Shown here: positions 1 through 7,653 of the stretch, one piece after another | Layout: each line of letters starts with the position of its first letter | How positions within the stretch are numbered: position 1 is the stretch's first letter | NCBI GenBank assembly: GCA_038212095.1 | Contig: JBBQUW010000003.1 | Span: 62,001 to 126,000 of the forward strand | DNA: 64,000 bases | Reading direction: 5' to 3' | DNA from: JAICYJ01 sp038212095 | GTDB lineage: Bacteria; Actinomycetota; Thermoleophilia; Gaiellales; JAICJC01 | Made by a program: the position numbers and the translations under genes | The notes under the pieces: generated by a model | What the model was told of the DNA's origin: nothing | Databases searched by the model: none | What the model saw: the letters and a program-made list of their open reading frames with translations, nothing else

Positions 1-465
1 GGCCAGACCGGCCAGCAGCGAACCCAGCATCGCCACGCCCAGGTCGGCCAGCAGCAACGCCGCCACCAACACCCCCAGCGACGGCGGATTCCCGTCCTGA
101 AGGAAGAACAGCCAGAACAGTGGCAGCGCGATGGCCTGGGTGACGATCAGAAATGCCAGCGTCGCGGTCGATCGAGCGGCCCAGATGGCGGCGCGATCGA
201 TCGGCGCCGACAGGATGCCGTCCCAGATGCCGTGCTCGCGCTCCTGCGCGAAACTGCGCACGAGCGCCAGCATCGAGGTGAACACGACCACCACCCACAG
301 CAGGCCGGTGGCGGCGCGCGTGCCTCCCGCCTGGGTCGCGCCGCCCAGGCCGAACCGCACCAGCAGCAGTGCTCCCAGCGCGAACGCCAGCATCGCCGGC
401 ACCAGCTCGCGGCCGCGCAGCTCGAGCAGGAGATCCTTGCGCAGTAGCGCCCGGTACGCTCTCAC
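1..465 (-). CDS. ccmB: Heme exporter permease CcmB (partial, 3' end outside window)
   Basis: Membrane subunit of the CcmAB heme/cytochrome c biogenesis ABC exporter. The visible 155 residues begin with a GTG at 465 and an N-terminal stretch typical of CcmB (RAYRALLRKDLLLELRGRE). They continue through several hydrophobic segments and the family signature AQEREHGIWDGILSAPID. The start forms a GTGA overlap with the stop of ccmA, so the two are translationally coupled. The reading frame runs off the left edge of the window without a stop. Assignment rests on recognised family motifs plus adjacency to a CcmA-type ATPase. Confidence 0.88.
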   Translation of the reverse strand, partial: MRAYRALLRKDLLLELRGRELVPAMLAFALGALLLVRFGLGGATQAGGTRAATGLLWVVVVFTSMLALVRSFAQEREHGIWDGILSAPIDRAAIWAARSTATLAFLIVTQAIALPLFWLFFLQDGNPPSLGVLVAALLLADLGVAMLGSLLAGLA

Positions 466-1097
466 CCGGCCACCCGGCCCAACGTCAGCCGCAGCTCGCG
501 ACCGCCCGCGAACCAGTCCGGCTCGTGGGTGGCGACGACGGCCGCGCCGGCGTGCTGATCGAGCATCGCCCGCAGCACCTCGCGGCCGTCTGCATCGAGT
601 CCGGCGGTCGGCTCGTCCAGCAGCAGCAGCGCCGGCCGGTGCAGCCAGGCCCGGGCCAGAGCGAGTCGCTGGCGCATGCCGCGCGAGAGGTCGGCGGGAC
701 GGTCGTTGCCGCGTCGTTCGAGGCCGACCATCGCGAGCGCCTCGTGGCAGCGGCCGGGCTGCACCGCGTGCAGCTCGCCGTACAGCTGCAGGTTCTCGAG
801 CGCGGTCAGGCTGGGATAGACCAGCGGCTCGTGGCCCACGTAGCCGATCGAGGGCCGCGCCGCCCGAGCGTGGCGGGGCAGATCGTGGCCGGCCACCGAG
901 ACGGCGCCGCCGTGCGGGCGAAGCACCGTTGCCAATACCCGCAACAGAGTCGTCTTTCCGGCGCCGTTGCCGCCGGTCAAGACCAGCGTCTCGCCCGCCG
1001 CCACGTCCAGGTCGACGCCGTCCAGCGCCCGTCGCTCGCCAAACCGCCGCACCAGCTGCCGGCAGGCGACGACCGGGACGGCCTCAGCCGAGCACAT
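462..1097 (-). CDS. ccmA: Heme exporter ATP-binding protein CcmA
   Basis: ATPase subunit of the CcmAB ABC transporter for cytochrome c maturation; 211 aa, normal for CcmA. Walker A is GGNGAGKTTLLR near residue 40, the signature is LSRGMRQRLALARA (SRGM in place of SGGQ, usual in CcmA), and Walker B is LLLLDEPTAGLD. The ATG at 1097 lies 14 bp inside the upstream prenyltransferase gene, and the 3' end overlaps ccmB by 4 bp, so it sits in one tight minus-strand operon. No ccmC or ccmE is visible because the window ends after ccmB. Confidence 0.9.
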   Translation of the reverse strand: MCSAEAVPVVACRQLVRRFGERRALDGVDLDVAAGETLVLTGGNGAGKTTLLRVLATVLRPHGGAVSVAGHDLPRHARAARPSIGYVGHEPLVYPSLTALENLQLYGELHAVQPGRCHEALAMVGLERRGNDRPADLSRGMRQRLALARAWLHRPALLLLDEPTAGLDADGREVLRAMLDQHAGAAVVATHEPDWFAGGRELRLTLGRVAG

Positions 1098-1944
1098 CGG
1101 CCAGCACCCCGGCCAGGAACACGACCGAGATCACGCCGTTGAGCGTGAAGAACGCGACGTTGACCCGCGACAGATCGTCGGCGCTGACGATCGAGTTCTC
1201 GTAGCCCAGCAGCGCCGCGACCGCCGCCAGTCCGAGATAGTAGGCCGGGCCGAGGCTGAGCGTGACGCCGACCGCGATCAGCAGGCAGAGCGCCAGCAGG
1301 TGGCAGACGCGTGTGACCAGCAGCGCCGGGCCGATGCCGATCCGGCTGGGCAGCGAGTAGAGGCCCTCGGCGCGGTCGAACTCGACATCGCCCGTGGCGT
1401 AGATGACATCGAACCCGCCGATCCACAGCGCCACCGCCAGCCACAGCATGAACGGCGCCGGGTCGGCATCACCGGTCACGGCCAGCCACGCGCCCAGCGG
1501 GGCAAGTCCGGTCGAGAGGCCAAGCGCCAGGTGGCATAGCCACGTGAAGCGCTTGGTATAGGGATACAGCACGAAAGCCGCGACCGGGATCGGCCACAGC
1601 CAGCGGACGAGCGGATCGAGCTGCCACACGGCCACCAGGAACACCGCCAGCGAGAGCGTGCAGAATGCCGCCACCTGGCTGCGCGAGAGCAGGCCGGCCG
1701 GCAGCTCGCGCACCGCCGTGCGGGGGTTGCGGGCGTCGATCCGGGCATCGATCAGGCGGTTCAGCGCCATCGCCAGGCTGCGCGCGCCGACCATCGCCAG
1801 CGTCACCCAGCCCAACGTTGCCGCATTCGGCAACTCACCCAACGAGAGCGTTGCGCCGACGAAGGCAAACGGCAGCGCGAACACGGTGTGCTCGAACTTG
1901 ACCAGCGAGACGAAGCGGCGCGCGTAGACGGTGGTGACCGTCAC
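1084..1944 (-). CDS. UbiA-family polyprenyltransferase, MqnP-like (menaquinone biosynthesis)
   Basis: Integral-membrane prenyltransferase of 286 aa. The first Asp-rich motif is NRLIDARIDARNPRT and the second is DVIYATGDVEFDRAEG, both Mg-prenyl-diphosphate sites of the UbiA superfamily, with about eight hydrophobic segments around them. The GTG at 1944 is chosen because it makes a GTGA overlap with the preceding gene's stop; longer frames upstream are in the shadow of mog. Placement next to ccmAB and a similarity to the 4-hydroxybenzoate/futalosine-route type suggest MqnP of menaquinone synthesis rather than a heme A or chlorophyll enzyme. That substrate assignment is inference. Confidence 0.8.
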   Translation of the reverse strand: MTVTTVYARRFVSLVKFEHTVFALPFAFVGATLSLGELPNAATLGWVTLAMVGARSLAMALNRLIDARIDARNPRTAVRELPAGLLSRSQVAAFCTLSLAVFLVAVWQLDPLVRWLWPIPVAAFVLYPYTKRFTWLCHLALGLSTGLAPLGAWLAVTGDADPAPFMLWLAVALWIGGFDVIYATGDVEFDRAEGLYSLPSRIGIGPALLVTRVCHLLALCLLIAVGVTLSLGPAYYLGLAAVAALLGYENSIVSADDLSRVNVAFFTLNGVISVVFLAGVLADVLG

Positions 1945-2417
1945 GGATGCTCGGTCGGTTGTGAGGTGAGCAGCTCGATGCCGTGGCTGAGGGCGGGCGC
2001 GATCGCGTCGAAGCACTCGCCGCACGCGCGCGGGCTGCCGGGGAAGTTGACGATCAGCGTACGGCCGCAGATGCCGCTGGCGCCGCGTGACAGCAGGCCG
2101 TGCGGGGAGGCGCGCCGCGAGACGTCGCGCATCGCTTCGTCCAGGCCCGGCGTCGGCCGCTCGACCACCTCTGCGGTGGCCTCGGGCGTGACGTCGCGGG
2201 GCGCGAAGCCGGTGCCGCCGGTGGTCAGCACCAGCTCGGCGCGATCGGTCAGATCCCACAGCGCCTCGGCGATCTTGGCGTGCTCGTCGGGCACGGTGCG
2301 CCGCTCGACCACCTCGAAGCCGGCCGCGGCAGCTCGCTCGGCCAGCAGGCCGCCGCTGAGATCCTCGCGCGTGCCGGCGGCGACGCCGTCCGAGACGGTG
2401 AGCACGGCCGCCCTCAC
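1941..2417 (-). CDS. mog: Molybdenum cofactor biosynthesis protein MogA/MoaB family
   Basis: 158-aa molybdopterin adenylyltransferase-type protein that prepares MPT-AMP for metal insertion. It begins VRAAVLTVSDGVAAGTRED and carries the family core TTGGTGFAPRDVTPEA, with a later PGSPRACGECFD segment. The GTG at 2417 forms a GTGA overlap with the moaC stop. It lies between moaC and a menaquinone prenyltransferase; moeA, the next enzyme of the pathway, lies 10 kb away at 12394. MogA and MoaB are hard to separate by sequence alone. Confidence 0.88.
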   Translation of the reverse strand: MRAAVLTVSDGVAAGTREDLSGGLLAERAAAAGFEVVERRTVPDEHAKIAEALWDLTDRAELVLTTGGTGFAPRDVTPEATAEVVERPTPGLDEAMRDVSRRASPHGLLSRGASGICGRTLIVNFPGSPRACGECFDAIAPALSHGIELLTSQPTEHP

Positions 2418-2860
2418 CCGGGCCGCCGCCAGTGTCCGGACTTGCCGCCCTCCTTCTCGACCAGGTAGGCGTGCTCGATCGTGATGGTCGGATCGAGTCC
2501 CTTGGTCATGTCGTAGACGGTAAGGGCGGCGGCGAGCACCGCCGTCAGCGCCTCCATCTCGACGCCGGTCTGGGCGGTGGTCTCGACGGCGGCGGTGATC
2601 GTGACGCCGTCGCCACCCAGCTCGGGGGTGACGTCGACCCGCGAGAGCGGTAGCGGATGGCACAGCGGCACGATGTCGGGCGTGCGCTTGGCGGCCATGA
2701 TGCCCGCCACCCGCGCCACGGCCAGCACGTCGCCCTTGGGCAGCGTGCCCTCGGCGATCCGCCGGCGGACGGCGTCAGGGATGGCGACGTGGGCGGTGGC
2801 GACGGCGCGGCGGCGCGTGACCGGCTTGTCTCCGACGTCGATCATGCGGATCTCGGACAT
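2414..2860 (-). CDS. moaC: Cyclic pyranopterin monophosphate synthase MoaC
   Basis: 148-aa MoaC, which converts the MoaA product to cyclic pyranopterin monophosphate in molybdenum cofactor synthesis. The motifs AGIMAAKRTPDIVPLCHPLP and VETTAQTGVEMEALTA, plus the C-terminal KEGGKSGHWRRPG, are diagnostic. The ATG at 2860 was chosen over an upstream extension because a TAGACT -10 box ends 7 nt before it, implying a leaderless transcript. It is the first gene of the moaC-mog-mqnP-ccmAB operon. Confidence 0.93.
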   Translation of the reverse strand: MSEIRMIDVGDKPVTRRRAVATAHVAIPDAVRRRIAEGTLPKGDVLAVARVAGIMAAKRTPDIVPLCHPLPLSRVDVTPELGGDGVTITAAVETTAQTGVEMEALTAVLAAALTVYDMTKGLDPTITIEHAYLVEKEGGKSGHWRRPG

Positions 2861-2867
2861 CGCTCGA

Positions 2868-2873
2868 AGTCTA
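2868..2873 (-). promoter_or_regulatory. -10 box of the moaC operon (leaderless)
   Basis: TAGACT on the minus strand with a 7-nt spacer to the moaC ATG, so transcription should start at or next to the start codon. No convincing -35 hexamer is visible. Confidence 0.5.
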
Positions 2874-2967
2874 GTGACGCCGCCTGATCTGAGGGCGGGC
2901 AAGGCTCGTCGTTACGACAGAGCAGCCGGGCGTGCCAACTGCGTGCCGATCGCGTAACGCCCCCCGC

Positions 2968-2986
2968 GGAGGGGTCTGACCCCTCC
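2968..2986. repeat. Palindrome GGAGGGGTCTGACCCCTCC, copy 1
   Basis: Perfect 9-bp arms around a central T, in the flank of the moaC operon and the VOC gene. It could fold as RNA but lacks a T-run, so it looks more like a short dispersed palindrome than a Rho-independent terminator. Confidence 0.75.
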
Positions 2987-3186
2987 CGCTCGGTCGCGGC
3001 ACAGCGCGCCGACTGTGTGCCGATCGCGCAACGCCGCCAGCCGGCGGGCGCTCGACGCCGTCCAGCGCCTCGTCCCAGCGTGGCGAGTGCCCGGCCGCGG
3101 TCAGCCCTGAGGGTGGGCAAGGCTGGCCGTGACGAACAGAGCAGCCGGGCGTGCCAACTGCGTGCCGACAGCGCAACGCCCCCCGC

Positions 3187-3205
3187 GGAGGGGTCTGACC
3201 CCTCC
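3187..3205. repeat. Palindrome GGAGGGGTCTGACCCCTCC, copy 2
   Basis: Identical to the palindrome at 2968-2986 and carried in the second copy of the duplicated block, about 60 bp after the VOC stop codon. Confidence 0.75.
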
Positions 3206-3262
3206 CGCTCGCTCGCGGCAAAACGTGCCAGCCGTGTACCGAAGGTGCTGGTCGGCGGGCGC

Positions 3263-3634
3263 TCAGCCTCGCGCCAGCAGCTCCAGCCGGTTGCCGAACG
3301 GATCGCGGACGAAGAACCGCTCGACGCCGTCCAGCGCCTCGTCCCAGCGTGGCGAGTGCCCGGCCGCGGTCAGCCGCTCGGCCAAACTGCGAAGCGTCGC
3401 CAGCGACTCGACCATCAGCGCTGGATGCGCCTTGCCGGCCGGAACAAAGTGCTGCTGCTCGACCCCGATGTGCAGCTGATCGCGCCCCGCCTGGAACCAG
3501 CACCCGCCGCGCCCCGCCAGCGCCTCCGGCTTTGCCACCAGCGTCATCTCCAGCAGCCCCCCGTAGAACGCGATCGCCGCCTCCTCGCAGCCTGGCGGCG
3601 CGGCCACCTGCACGTGATCGATGCCCGTGATCAC
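3263..3634 (-). CDS. VOC-superfamily (glyoxalase/dioxygenase-like) protein
   Basis: 123-aa single-domain vicinal-oxygen-chelate protein. It starts ITGIDHVQVAAPPG with the usual first-strand His, has HIGVEQQHFVPAGKAHPAL in the middle and ends VRDPFGNRLELL with the usual terminal metal-ligand Glu. A typical VOC chain carries two beta-alpha-beta-beta-beta modules and dimerises. The substrate cannot be told from sequence. Its GTG start makes a GTGA overlap with the end of otsA, so it is probably co-transcribed with trehalose synthesis. Its 3' end was duplicated downstream (see 2889-3375). Confidence 0.8.
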   Translation of the reverse strand: MITGIDHVQVAAPPGCEEAAIAFYGGLLEMTLVAKPEALAGRGGCWFQAGRDQLHIGVEQQHFVPAGKAHPALMVESLATLRSLAERLTAAGHSPRWDEALDGVERFFVRDPFGNRLELLARG

Positions 3635-5082
3635 GCCTCGACCGGCCGCAGCGCGGCCAGGTCGCCCAGCTGAGCCTCGATCCAGCGCGTGATGTCATGC
3701 TCGCGCACCTGGCCGCGCAGCCCCTCGATCCGCTGTCGCCTCTCGGTGGCGTGCATCGTCAGCGCCTGGTAGATGGCGTCCGCCTGAGCCTGGATGTCGA
3801 ACGGGTTCACCGTCAGCGCCCACTCCGCCAACTCCTCGAAGGCGCCCGCGTTCTCGCTCAGAATCAGCACGCCGTCGCGCTCGTTGACCAGCGGCGCCTC
3901 CTTCGCGACCAGGTTCATGCCGTCGAAGATCGCGTTCACCAGCAAGACGTCGTACGCCCTGTAGGCAGCCACCGCCTGCGGGAAGTTGTCGGAGATGCGC
4001 AGGTCGATCGGCGTCCACATACCGGTCATGTACCAGCGGTCGTTCACCTCACGGGCGGCGCGCTGGATGGCGCCAGAGTACTCGGCGTACTCCGGGATGT
4101 CCGGCCGCGAGGGATCGAGCAGCGCCAGCATGGTGACGCGGCCGCGCCACTCCGGGTGCTGCGAGAGCACCAGGTCGAAGGCGCGGAAGCCACGCACCAC
4201 GTTCTTGGATGGGTCGGTGCGATCGACGCGCAGGATCAGCTTCTCGGGCCGCGCCGCCTCGATGCCGGGTGCCTCCGCCAGCACCTCGTCCGAGCCGGCC
4301 AGACGCTCGAACTCGGCCGGGTCGACCGAGATCGGGTACGAGCGGACGCGCACCTCGCGACCGGCGAAGTGGACGGTGTGGTTGGCGAAGTCGACCTCTC
4401 CCGAGGTGAGCTCGTCGCAGCAGTGCAGGAACGCCCGCACGTAGCGCTCCGTGTGCAGGCCGACGATGTCGCAGTGCAGCAGCGACTCGTGGATCGCGCT
4501 GCGGATCTCCTCGGGCAGGATCCGCCAGTAGTCCGGCATCGGCCAGGGGATGTGGGTGAAGTGCTGAATCAGCGCCCCCGGCACGCGCGCCCGGATCGCC
4601 TGCGGCACCATGAACAGCTGGTAGTCATGCACCATCACGATCGGCGGGCCGTCGACGGAGCTGTCGATCTCATCCGCCACCGCCGCGGCGAACCGCTCGT
4701 TGACGGGCAGGTAGCCGGCCTCCCAGGCCAGCCGGATGTTGCGGTCGACGTCCGGCTCGGTCGCCAATCCCCACAGGTAGTGGTGGATGAACCACAGCGT
4801 CGGGTTCGCGAACACGTTGTAGTAGCGGTCGTACTCCTCGCGGTCATGCGCCACCAGCCGCAGCCGCAGGTTGCCGTCGGCATACGCGCCCTCGCCTGCG
4901 ACCTCGCTGTCATCGTCGGTGAGCGCGCTCGCCACCCATGTCAGCGGACGCTGGGAGGTGAGCGCGGCCAGCGCGGTCACCAGCCCGCCGCCGCCGCGCT
5001 TGGCGGTGCGAGTGCCGTCGGAGTCGCGGCCAAAGCGCACCGGGCCCCGGTTGGAGACGATCAGAAGCGGTCGGTCAGCCAT
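3631..5082 (-). CDS. otsA: Alpha,alpha-trehalose-6-phosphate synthase-type GT20 glycosyltransferase
   Basis: 483-aa retaining glycosyltransferase of family GT20, making trehalose 6-phosphate from NDP-glucose and glucose 6-phosphate. Visible motifs are SNRGPVRF and the RGGGGLVTAL glycine loop at the N-terminus, VHDYQLFMVPQ, RVDRTDPSKN and the C-terminal DGMNLVAKEAPL and LSENAGAFEEL. The ATG at 5082 is preferred to the GTG at 5085 because a TACCCT -10 box ends 6 nt before it. No otsB phosphatase is visible in the window. A glucosylglycerol-phosphate synthase role cannot be fully excluded. Confidence 0.87.
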   Translation of the reverse strand: MADRPLLIVSNRGPVRFGRDSDGTRTAKRGGGGLVTALAALTSQRPLTWVASALTDDDSEVAGEGAYADGNLRLRLVAHDREEYDRYYNVFANPTLWFIHHYLWGLATEPDVDRNIRLAWEAGYLPVNERFAAAVADEIDSSVDGPPIVMVHDYQLFMVPQAIRARVPGALIQHFTHIPWPMPDYWRILPEEIRSAIHESLLHCDIVGLHTERYVRAFLHCCDELTSGEVDFANHTVHFAGREVRVRSYPISVDPAEFERLAGSDEVLAEAPGIEAARPEKLILRVDRTDPSKNVVRGFRAFDLVLSQHPEWRGRVTMLALLDPSRPDIPEYAEYSGAIQRAAREVNDRWYMTGMWTPIDLRISDNFPQAVAAYRAYDVLLVNAIFDGMNLVAKEAPLVNERDGVLILSENAGAFEELAEWALTVNPFDIQAQADAIYQALTMHATERRQRIEGLRGQVREHDITRWIEAQLGDLAALRPVEA

Positions 5083-5088
5083 CACCGC

Positions 5089-5094
5089 AGGGTA
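5089..5094 (-). promoter_or_regulatory. -10 box of otsA (leaderless)
   Basis: TACCCT on the minus strand, 6 nt before the otsA ATG at 5082. It fits the TANNNT pattern seen before many genes here and decides the start codon. Confidence 0.45.
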
Positions 5095-5115
5095 GTCGAG
5101 GATGGCGACGCTCGG

Positions 5116-6393
5116 TCAGCCGCGCGCGCTGTGCAGGTCGAGTTCGACCTGCTCGCCGTCCAGGTGATGCATCAACGCCAGCCAGTTTCGCAGCAGCCTC
5201 GGCGTGAGGAAGCGGCGGCGGACATGCTCCTTGCCACGCAGCGCCATCTCGCGGGCGCGAGCGGGATCGGCCAGGATCTCGAGCGAGCGCTGGGCGCACT
5301 CCTCGGGCGACGAGACGAGGTAGCCGCTGACGCCATCCTCGATCTGGGTGACGATGCCGCCGACCCGGCCGCCGATCATCGGCCGCGCCTTCCACAGCGC
5401 CTCGGCGACGGTCAGGCCGAAGCCCTCCTTGATCGACTTCTGGAGGCAGACCGCGGCGTGCACCTGGAACGCGTTCACCTCGACGGCACCGACGTTGTTC
5501 AAGTTGCTGAGGATGTGGATGTCGGGGTCGTCGTCGGCGAACTCGACGGTCTGGTTATAGAACTCCCAGCCCTCGGGGTCATCGTGAGCCATCGATCCGA
5601 CCAGCGCCAGCTGCATTCCCGGATGCACCTGCTTGACGGCGCGGTACGCCTCGATCACGCCGCTGGGATCCTTCCACGGGTCAAAACGGGACACCTGCAG
5701 CATCATCGGCCGCGCCGGATCGATGCCGAACTGCTCGACGATGTAGGCCGCGTCCTCGACCGCCAGCGCCATGTTCTTGGGCGCCAGCGGGTCGATCGCG
5801 GGCGGCCAGATGACGGCTCGGTCGGCGATCTCGGGCACACTCGGCACGTACTCGTGCATGTGGAAGATCGAGGCGTCGTAGCTCGAGATCGAGGGCAGCA
5901 GGAAGTCCAGCACGCCCGGATTGGGCGTCGAGAGGTCGATGTGGCAGCGCCACACCCAGCGCGGGCGGGAGGTGGTCAGCATCGAGCGGATCGCGGCCGG
6001 CTGCGGATCGTGGACGACGATCATGTCCCACTCGTCGGCATCGGTGAGGGCGTCGGCGTTGATCTGGTTGTAGCGGGTGAAGACCTCTTTCTGCTCATCG
6101 CTCAACCCCTGCGGGTTGCCCTGCAGCGCGTTGTGGATCGTCTTTGTGACGTCGAAGAACTCATCGCGGCCGTGGATCACACGCCACTCGGTCTCGATGC
6201 CGACATCGTTCAGGAGCGGGATCAGCGTGTACTGGATCTCGGCCACACCGCCGCCGAAGGCGGTCGCCGAGAGGTGCAGCATCCGGCGGCCCCTCAACGG
6301 CTCGGCCAGCTCGCGGATCTCGTCCGCCAGCGAGCGTCCGACGATCGAGGCGTAGTCCACCAGGGACTTGTGTCCGACATTCACGCGTTGCAT
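5116..6393 (-). CDS. treT: Trehalose synthase TreT-type GT4 glycosyltransferase
   Basis: 425-aa GT4 enzyme resembling trehalose glycosyltransferring synthase (TreT), which joins NDP-glucose and free glucose reversibly without a phosphorylated intermediate. The N-terminal TAFGGGVAEIQYTLIPLL and EWRVIHGRDEFFDVTKTIH, and the C-terminal SIKEGFGLTVAEALWKARP, are characteristic. The length matches archaeal and bacterial TreT. It lies 34 bp upstream of otsA on the same strand but both genes carry their own -10 box. The ATG at 6393 follows a TAGGGT box by 7 nt. Confidence 0.85.
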   Translation of the reverse strand: MQRVNVGHKSLVDYASIVGRSLADEIRELAEPLRGRRMLHLSATAFGGGVAEIQYTLIPLLNDVGIETEWRVIHGRDEFFDVTKTIHNALQGNPQGLSDEQKEVFTRYNQINADALTDADEWDMIVVHDPQPAAIRSMLTTSRPRWVWRCHIDLSTPNPGVLDFLLPSISSYDASIFHMHEYVPSVPEIADRAVIWPPAIDPLAPKNMALAVEDAAYIVEQFGIDPARPMMLQVSRFDPWKDPSGVIEAYRAVKQVHPGMQLALVGSMAHDDPEGWEFYNQTVEFADDDPDIHILSNLNNVGAVEVNAFQVHAAVCLQKSIKEGFGLTVAEALWKARPMIGGRVGGIVTQIEDGVSGYLVSSPEECAQRSLEILADPARAREMALRGKEHVRRRFLTPRLLRNWLALMHHLDGEQVELDLHSARG

Positions 6394-6400
6394 CTTCGGG

Positions 6401-6406
6401 ACCCTA
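6401..6406 (-). promoter_or_regulatory. -10 box of treT (leaderless), part of GATCATCTAG
   Basis: TAGGGT on the minus strand, 7 nt before the ATG. Together with upstream bases it forms GATCATCTAG (6404-6413), a 10-mer that recurs at the htrA promoter. Confidence 0.5.
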
Positions 6407-6462
6407 GATGATCCGGCAGGGTGGGACTGCTGGCAGCCCGGCCGCCGGCCGGTGGCCGGCGA

Positions 6463-7635
6463 TCACAGCGGCCGCGTCCCCAGCGTCACGTCCACCATCC
6501 GCGTCTGGCCGCCCCGCACCACCTTCAGGTGCACCACCTCGCCGGGGCTGCGGGTCGAGACGAGGCGGACGAACTGGTCGGAGCTGATCACGGCAACGCC
6601 GTCGACCTGGACGATGACGTCGCCGCCCGGGCGCAGGGCGGTGTCCTGGAAGTGCTGCACGCTGCCGCCGACCGCCAGCCCGGCCTGTTGCGCCGGGCCG
6701 CCGGGCGTGATGTCCTCGATCAGCGCCCCGTGGGTGACGGAGAGGTGAAACTGCGCGGCAACCGCAGGCGTGATGGTGCCCAGCCGCACGCCGATCCAGC
6801 CGTAGGCGACGTGGCCGGTCTCGACCAACTGCTTCATCGAGCGCTTTGCAAGGTCGATCGGCACCGCGAAGCCGACGCCCTCGCCCCCGCCGCTGGTGGA
6901 CTGAATCTGCGCATTGATGCCGATCACGTTGCCGCCGGCGTCGAACAGCGGCCCGCCGGAGTTGCCGTGGTTGATCGCGGCGTCGGTCTGGATCGCGCCC
7001 GGGATCTGGAAGGCCGTGCCGCTGGACAGGGAGCGGTTGATGGCGGAAACCACGCCCACCGAGAGCGATCCCGCCTCGAGGAACGGGCTGCCGATCGCCG
7101 CCACCGGCTGTCCCACCGTCACCTTGGAGGAGTTCCCCAGCGGCACCGGCACCAGCGTGACGTTGGGATCGGTCACCCGCAGCACCGCCACGTCCGCGAA
7201 CAGGTCGTAGCCGACGATCGTCGCGTCGACCTGGTCGCCGTCGGAGAAGCGTACGTAGACGTGATCGGCCGGCTTGACGTCCTGGGGCTGCACGCCGGGA
7301 TCGGCCGAGTTGGTGACCACGTGCGCGTTGGTCATGATCAGCCCACTGCTGCTGACCACGAAGCCGCTGCCGCCGGACTCGCTGGAGGGGAACACCGCTG
7401 CGATCGTGACGACGCCATCGATCCGGTCGCGGTAGATCGCGCCCGCGTTCAGCCCGTGACCGCTGCCGATGATCGCCACCGGCAGCGAGGGCGCCGATCC
7501 GGGCAGCGACGTCTGGACGATGGTCGTCGATCCGTCGAATGCGCCGCTCGATGCCGCCAGCGCCACCGTCACCACGGCCGCCGCCACGCCGGCGACGAAG
7601 CCGGCCAGCGCTGCTGGTGTCACGGAGCGGGACAT
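6463..7635 (-). CDS. Membrane-anchored HtrA/DegP-type serine protease with PDZ domain
   Basis: 390-aa envelope quality-control protease. An uncleaved signal anchor spans about residues 8-30. The trypsin-like domain holds the catalytic triad His105 (MTNAHVV), Asp148 (LFADVAVLRV) and Ser226 (INHGNSGGPL), followed by one PDZ domain from about residue 285. It is followed upstream by a two-component system on the same strand, so kinase, regulator and protease may respond to the same envelope stress. Its own promoter and 7-nt spacer imply a leaderless mRNA, giving independent expression. Confidence 0.92.
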   Translation of the reverse strand: MSRSVTPAALAGFVAGVAAAVVTVALAASSGAFDGSTTIVQTSLPGSAPSLPVAIIGSGHGLNAGAIYRDRIDGVVTIAAVFPSSESGGSGFVVSSSGLIMTNAHVVTNSADPGVQPQDVKPADHVYVRFSDGDQVDATIVGYDLFADVAVLRVTDPNVTLVPVPLGNSSKVTVGQPVAAIGSPFLEAGSLSVGVVSAINRSLSSGTAFQIPGAIQTDAAINHGNSGGPLFDAGGNVIGINAQIQSTSGGGEGVGFAVPIDLAKRSMKQLVETGHVAYGWIGVRLGTITPAVAAQFHLSVTHGALIEDITPGGPAQQAGLAVGGSVQHFQDTALRPGGDVIVQVDGVAVISSDQFVRLVSTRSPGEVVHLKVVRGGQTRMVDVTLGTRPL

Positions 7636-7642
7636 CCGCCGT

Positions 7643-7648
7643 ACGCTA
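7643..7648 (-). promoter_or_regulatory. -10 box of htrA (leaderless), part of GATCATCTAG
   Basis: TAGCGT on the minus strand, 7 nt before the htrA ATG. The surrounding GATCATCTAG (7646-7655) is identical to the treT promoter and overlaps the stop codon of the kinase gene. Confidence 0.5.
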
Positions 7649-7653
7649 GATGA

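Larger units (their letters stand above)
2889..3375. repeat. Decayed tandem duplication of the VOC gene 3' end and its downstream flank
   Basis: This holds the 2861-3262 gene-free stretch plus part of the VOC gene. Block A (2889 to about 3000) recurs as 3107 to about 3220, offset 218 bp. A 58-bp exact match links 3049-3106 with 3318-3375, the latter inside the VOC gene. The first copy lacks about 58 bp lying between two GCTC tetramers (3261 and 3319 in the second copy), which removed the stop codon and last codons of the duplicated gene fragment. No intact gene is seen in the stretch. Confidence 0.85.

Noticed and set aside
1084..2259. A 391-aa version of the UbiA-family protein
   Set aside because: The extra N-terminus is antisense-like sequence overlapping mog; the GTG at 1944 gives a normal family start and the common GTGA overlap.
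2968..3205. Rho-independent terminators
   Set aside because: The palindromes have long stems but only a one-base centre and no T-run; identical copies in duplicated DNA suit a dispersed element better.
3697..6411. A 904-aa open frame on the plus strand opposite otsA and treT
   Set aside because: It is the antisense shadow of two well-conserved genes; its translation is Arg/His/Gln-rich with no family motif, as expected from high-GC complement frames.
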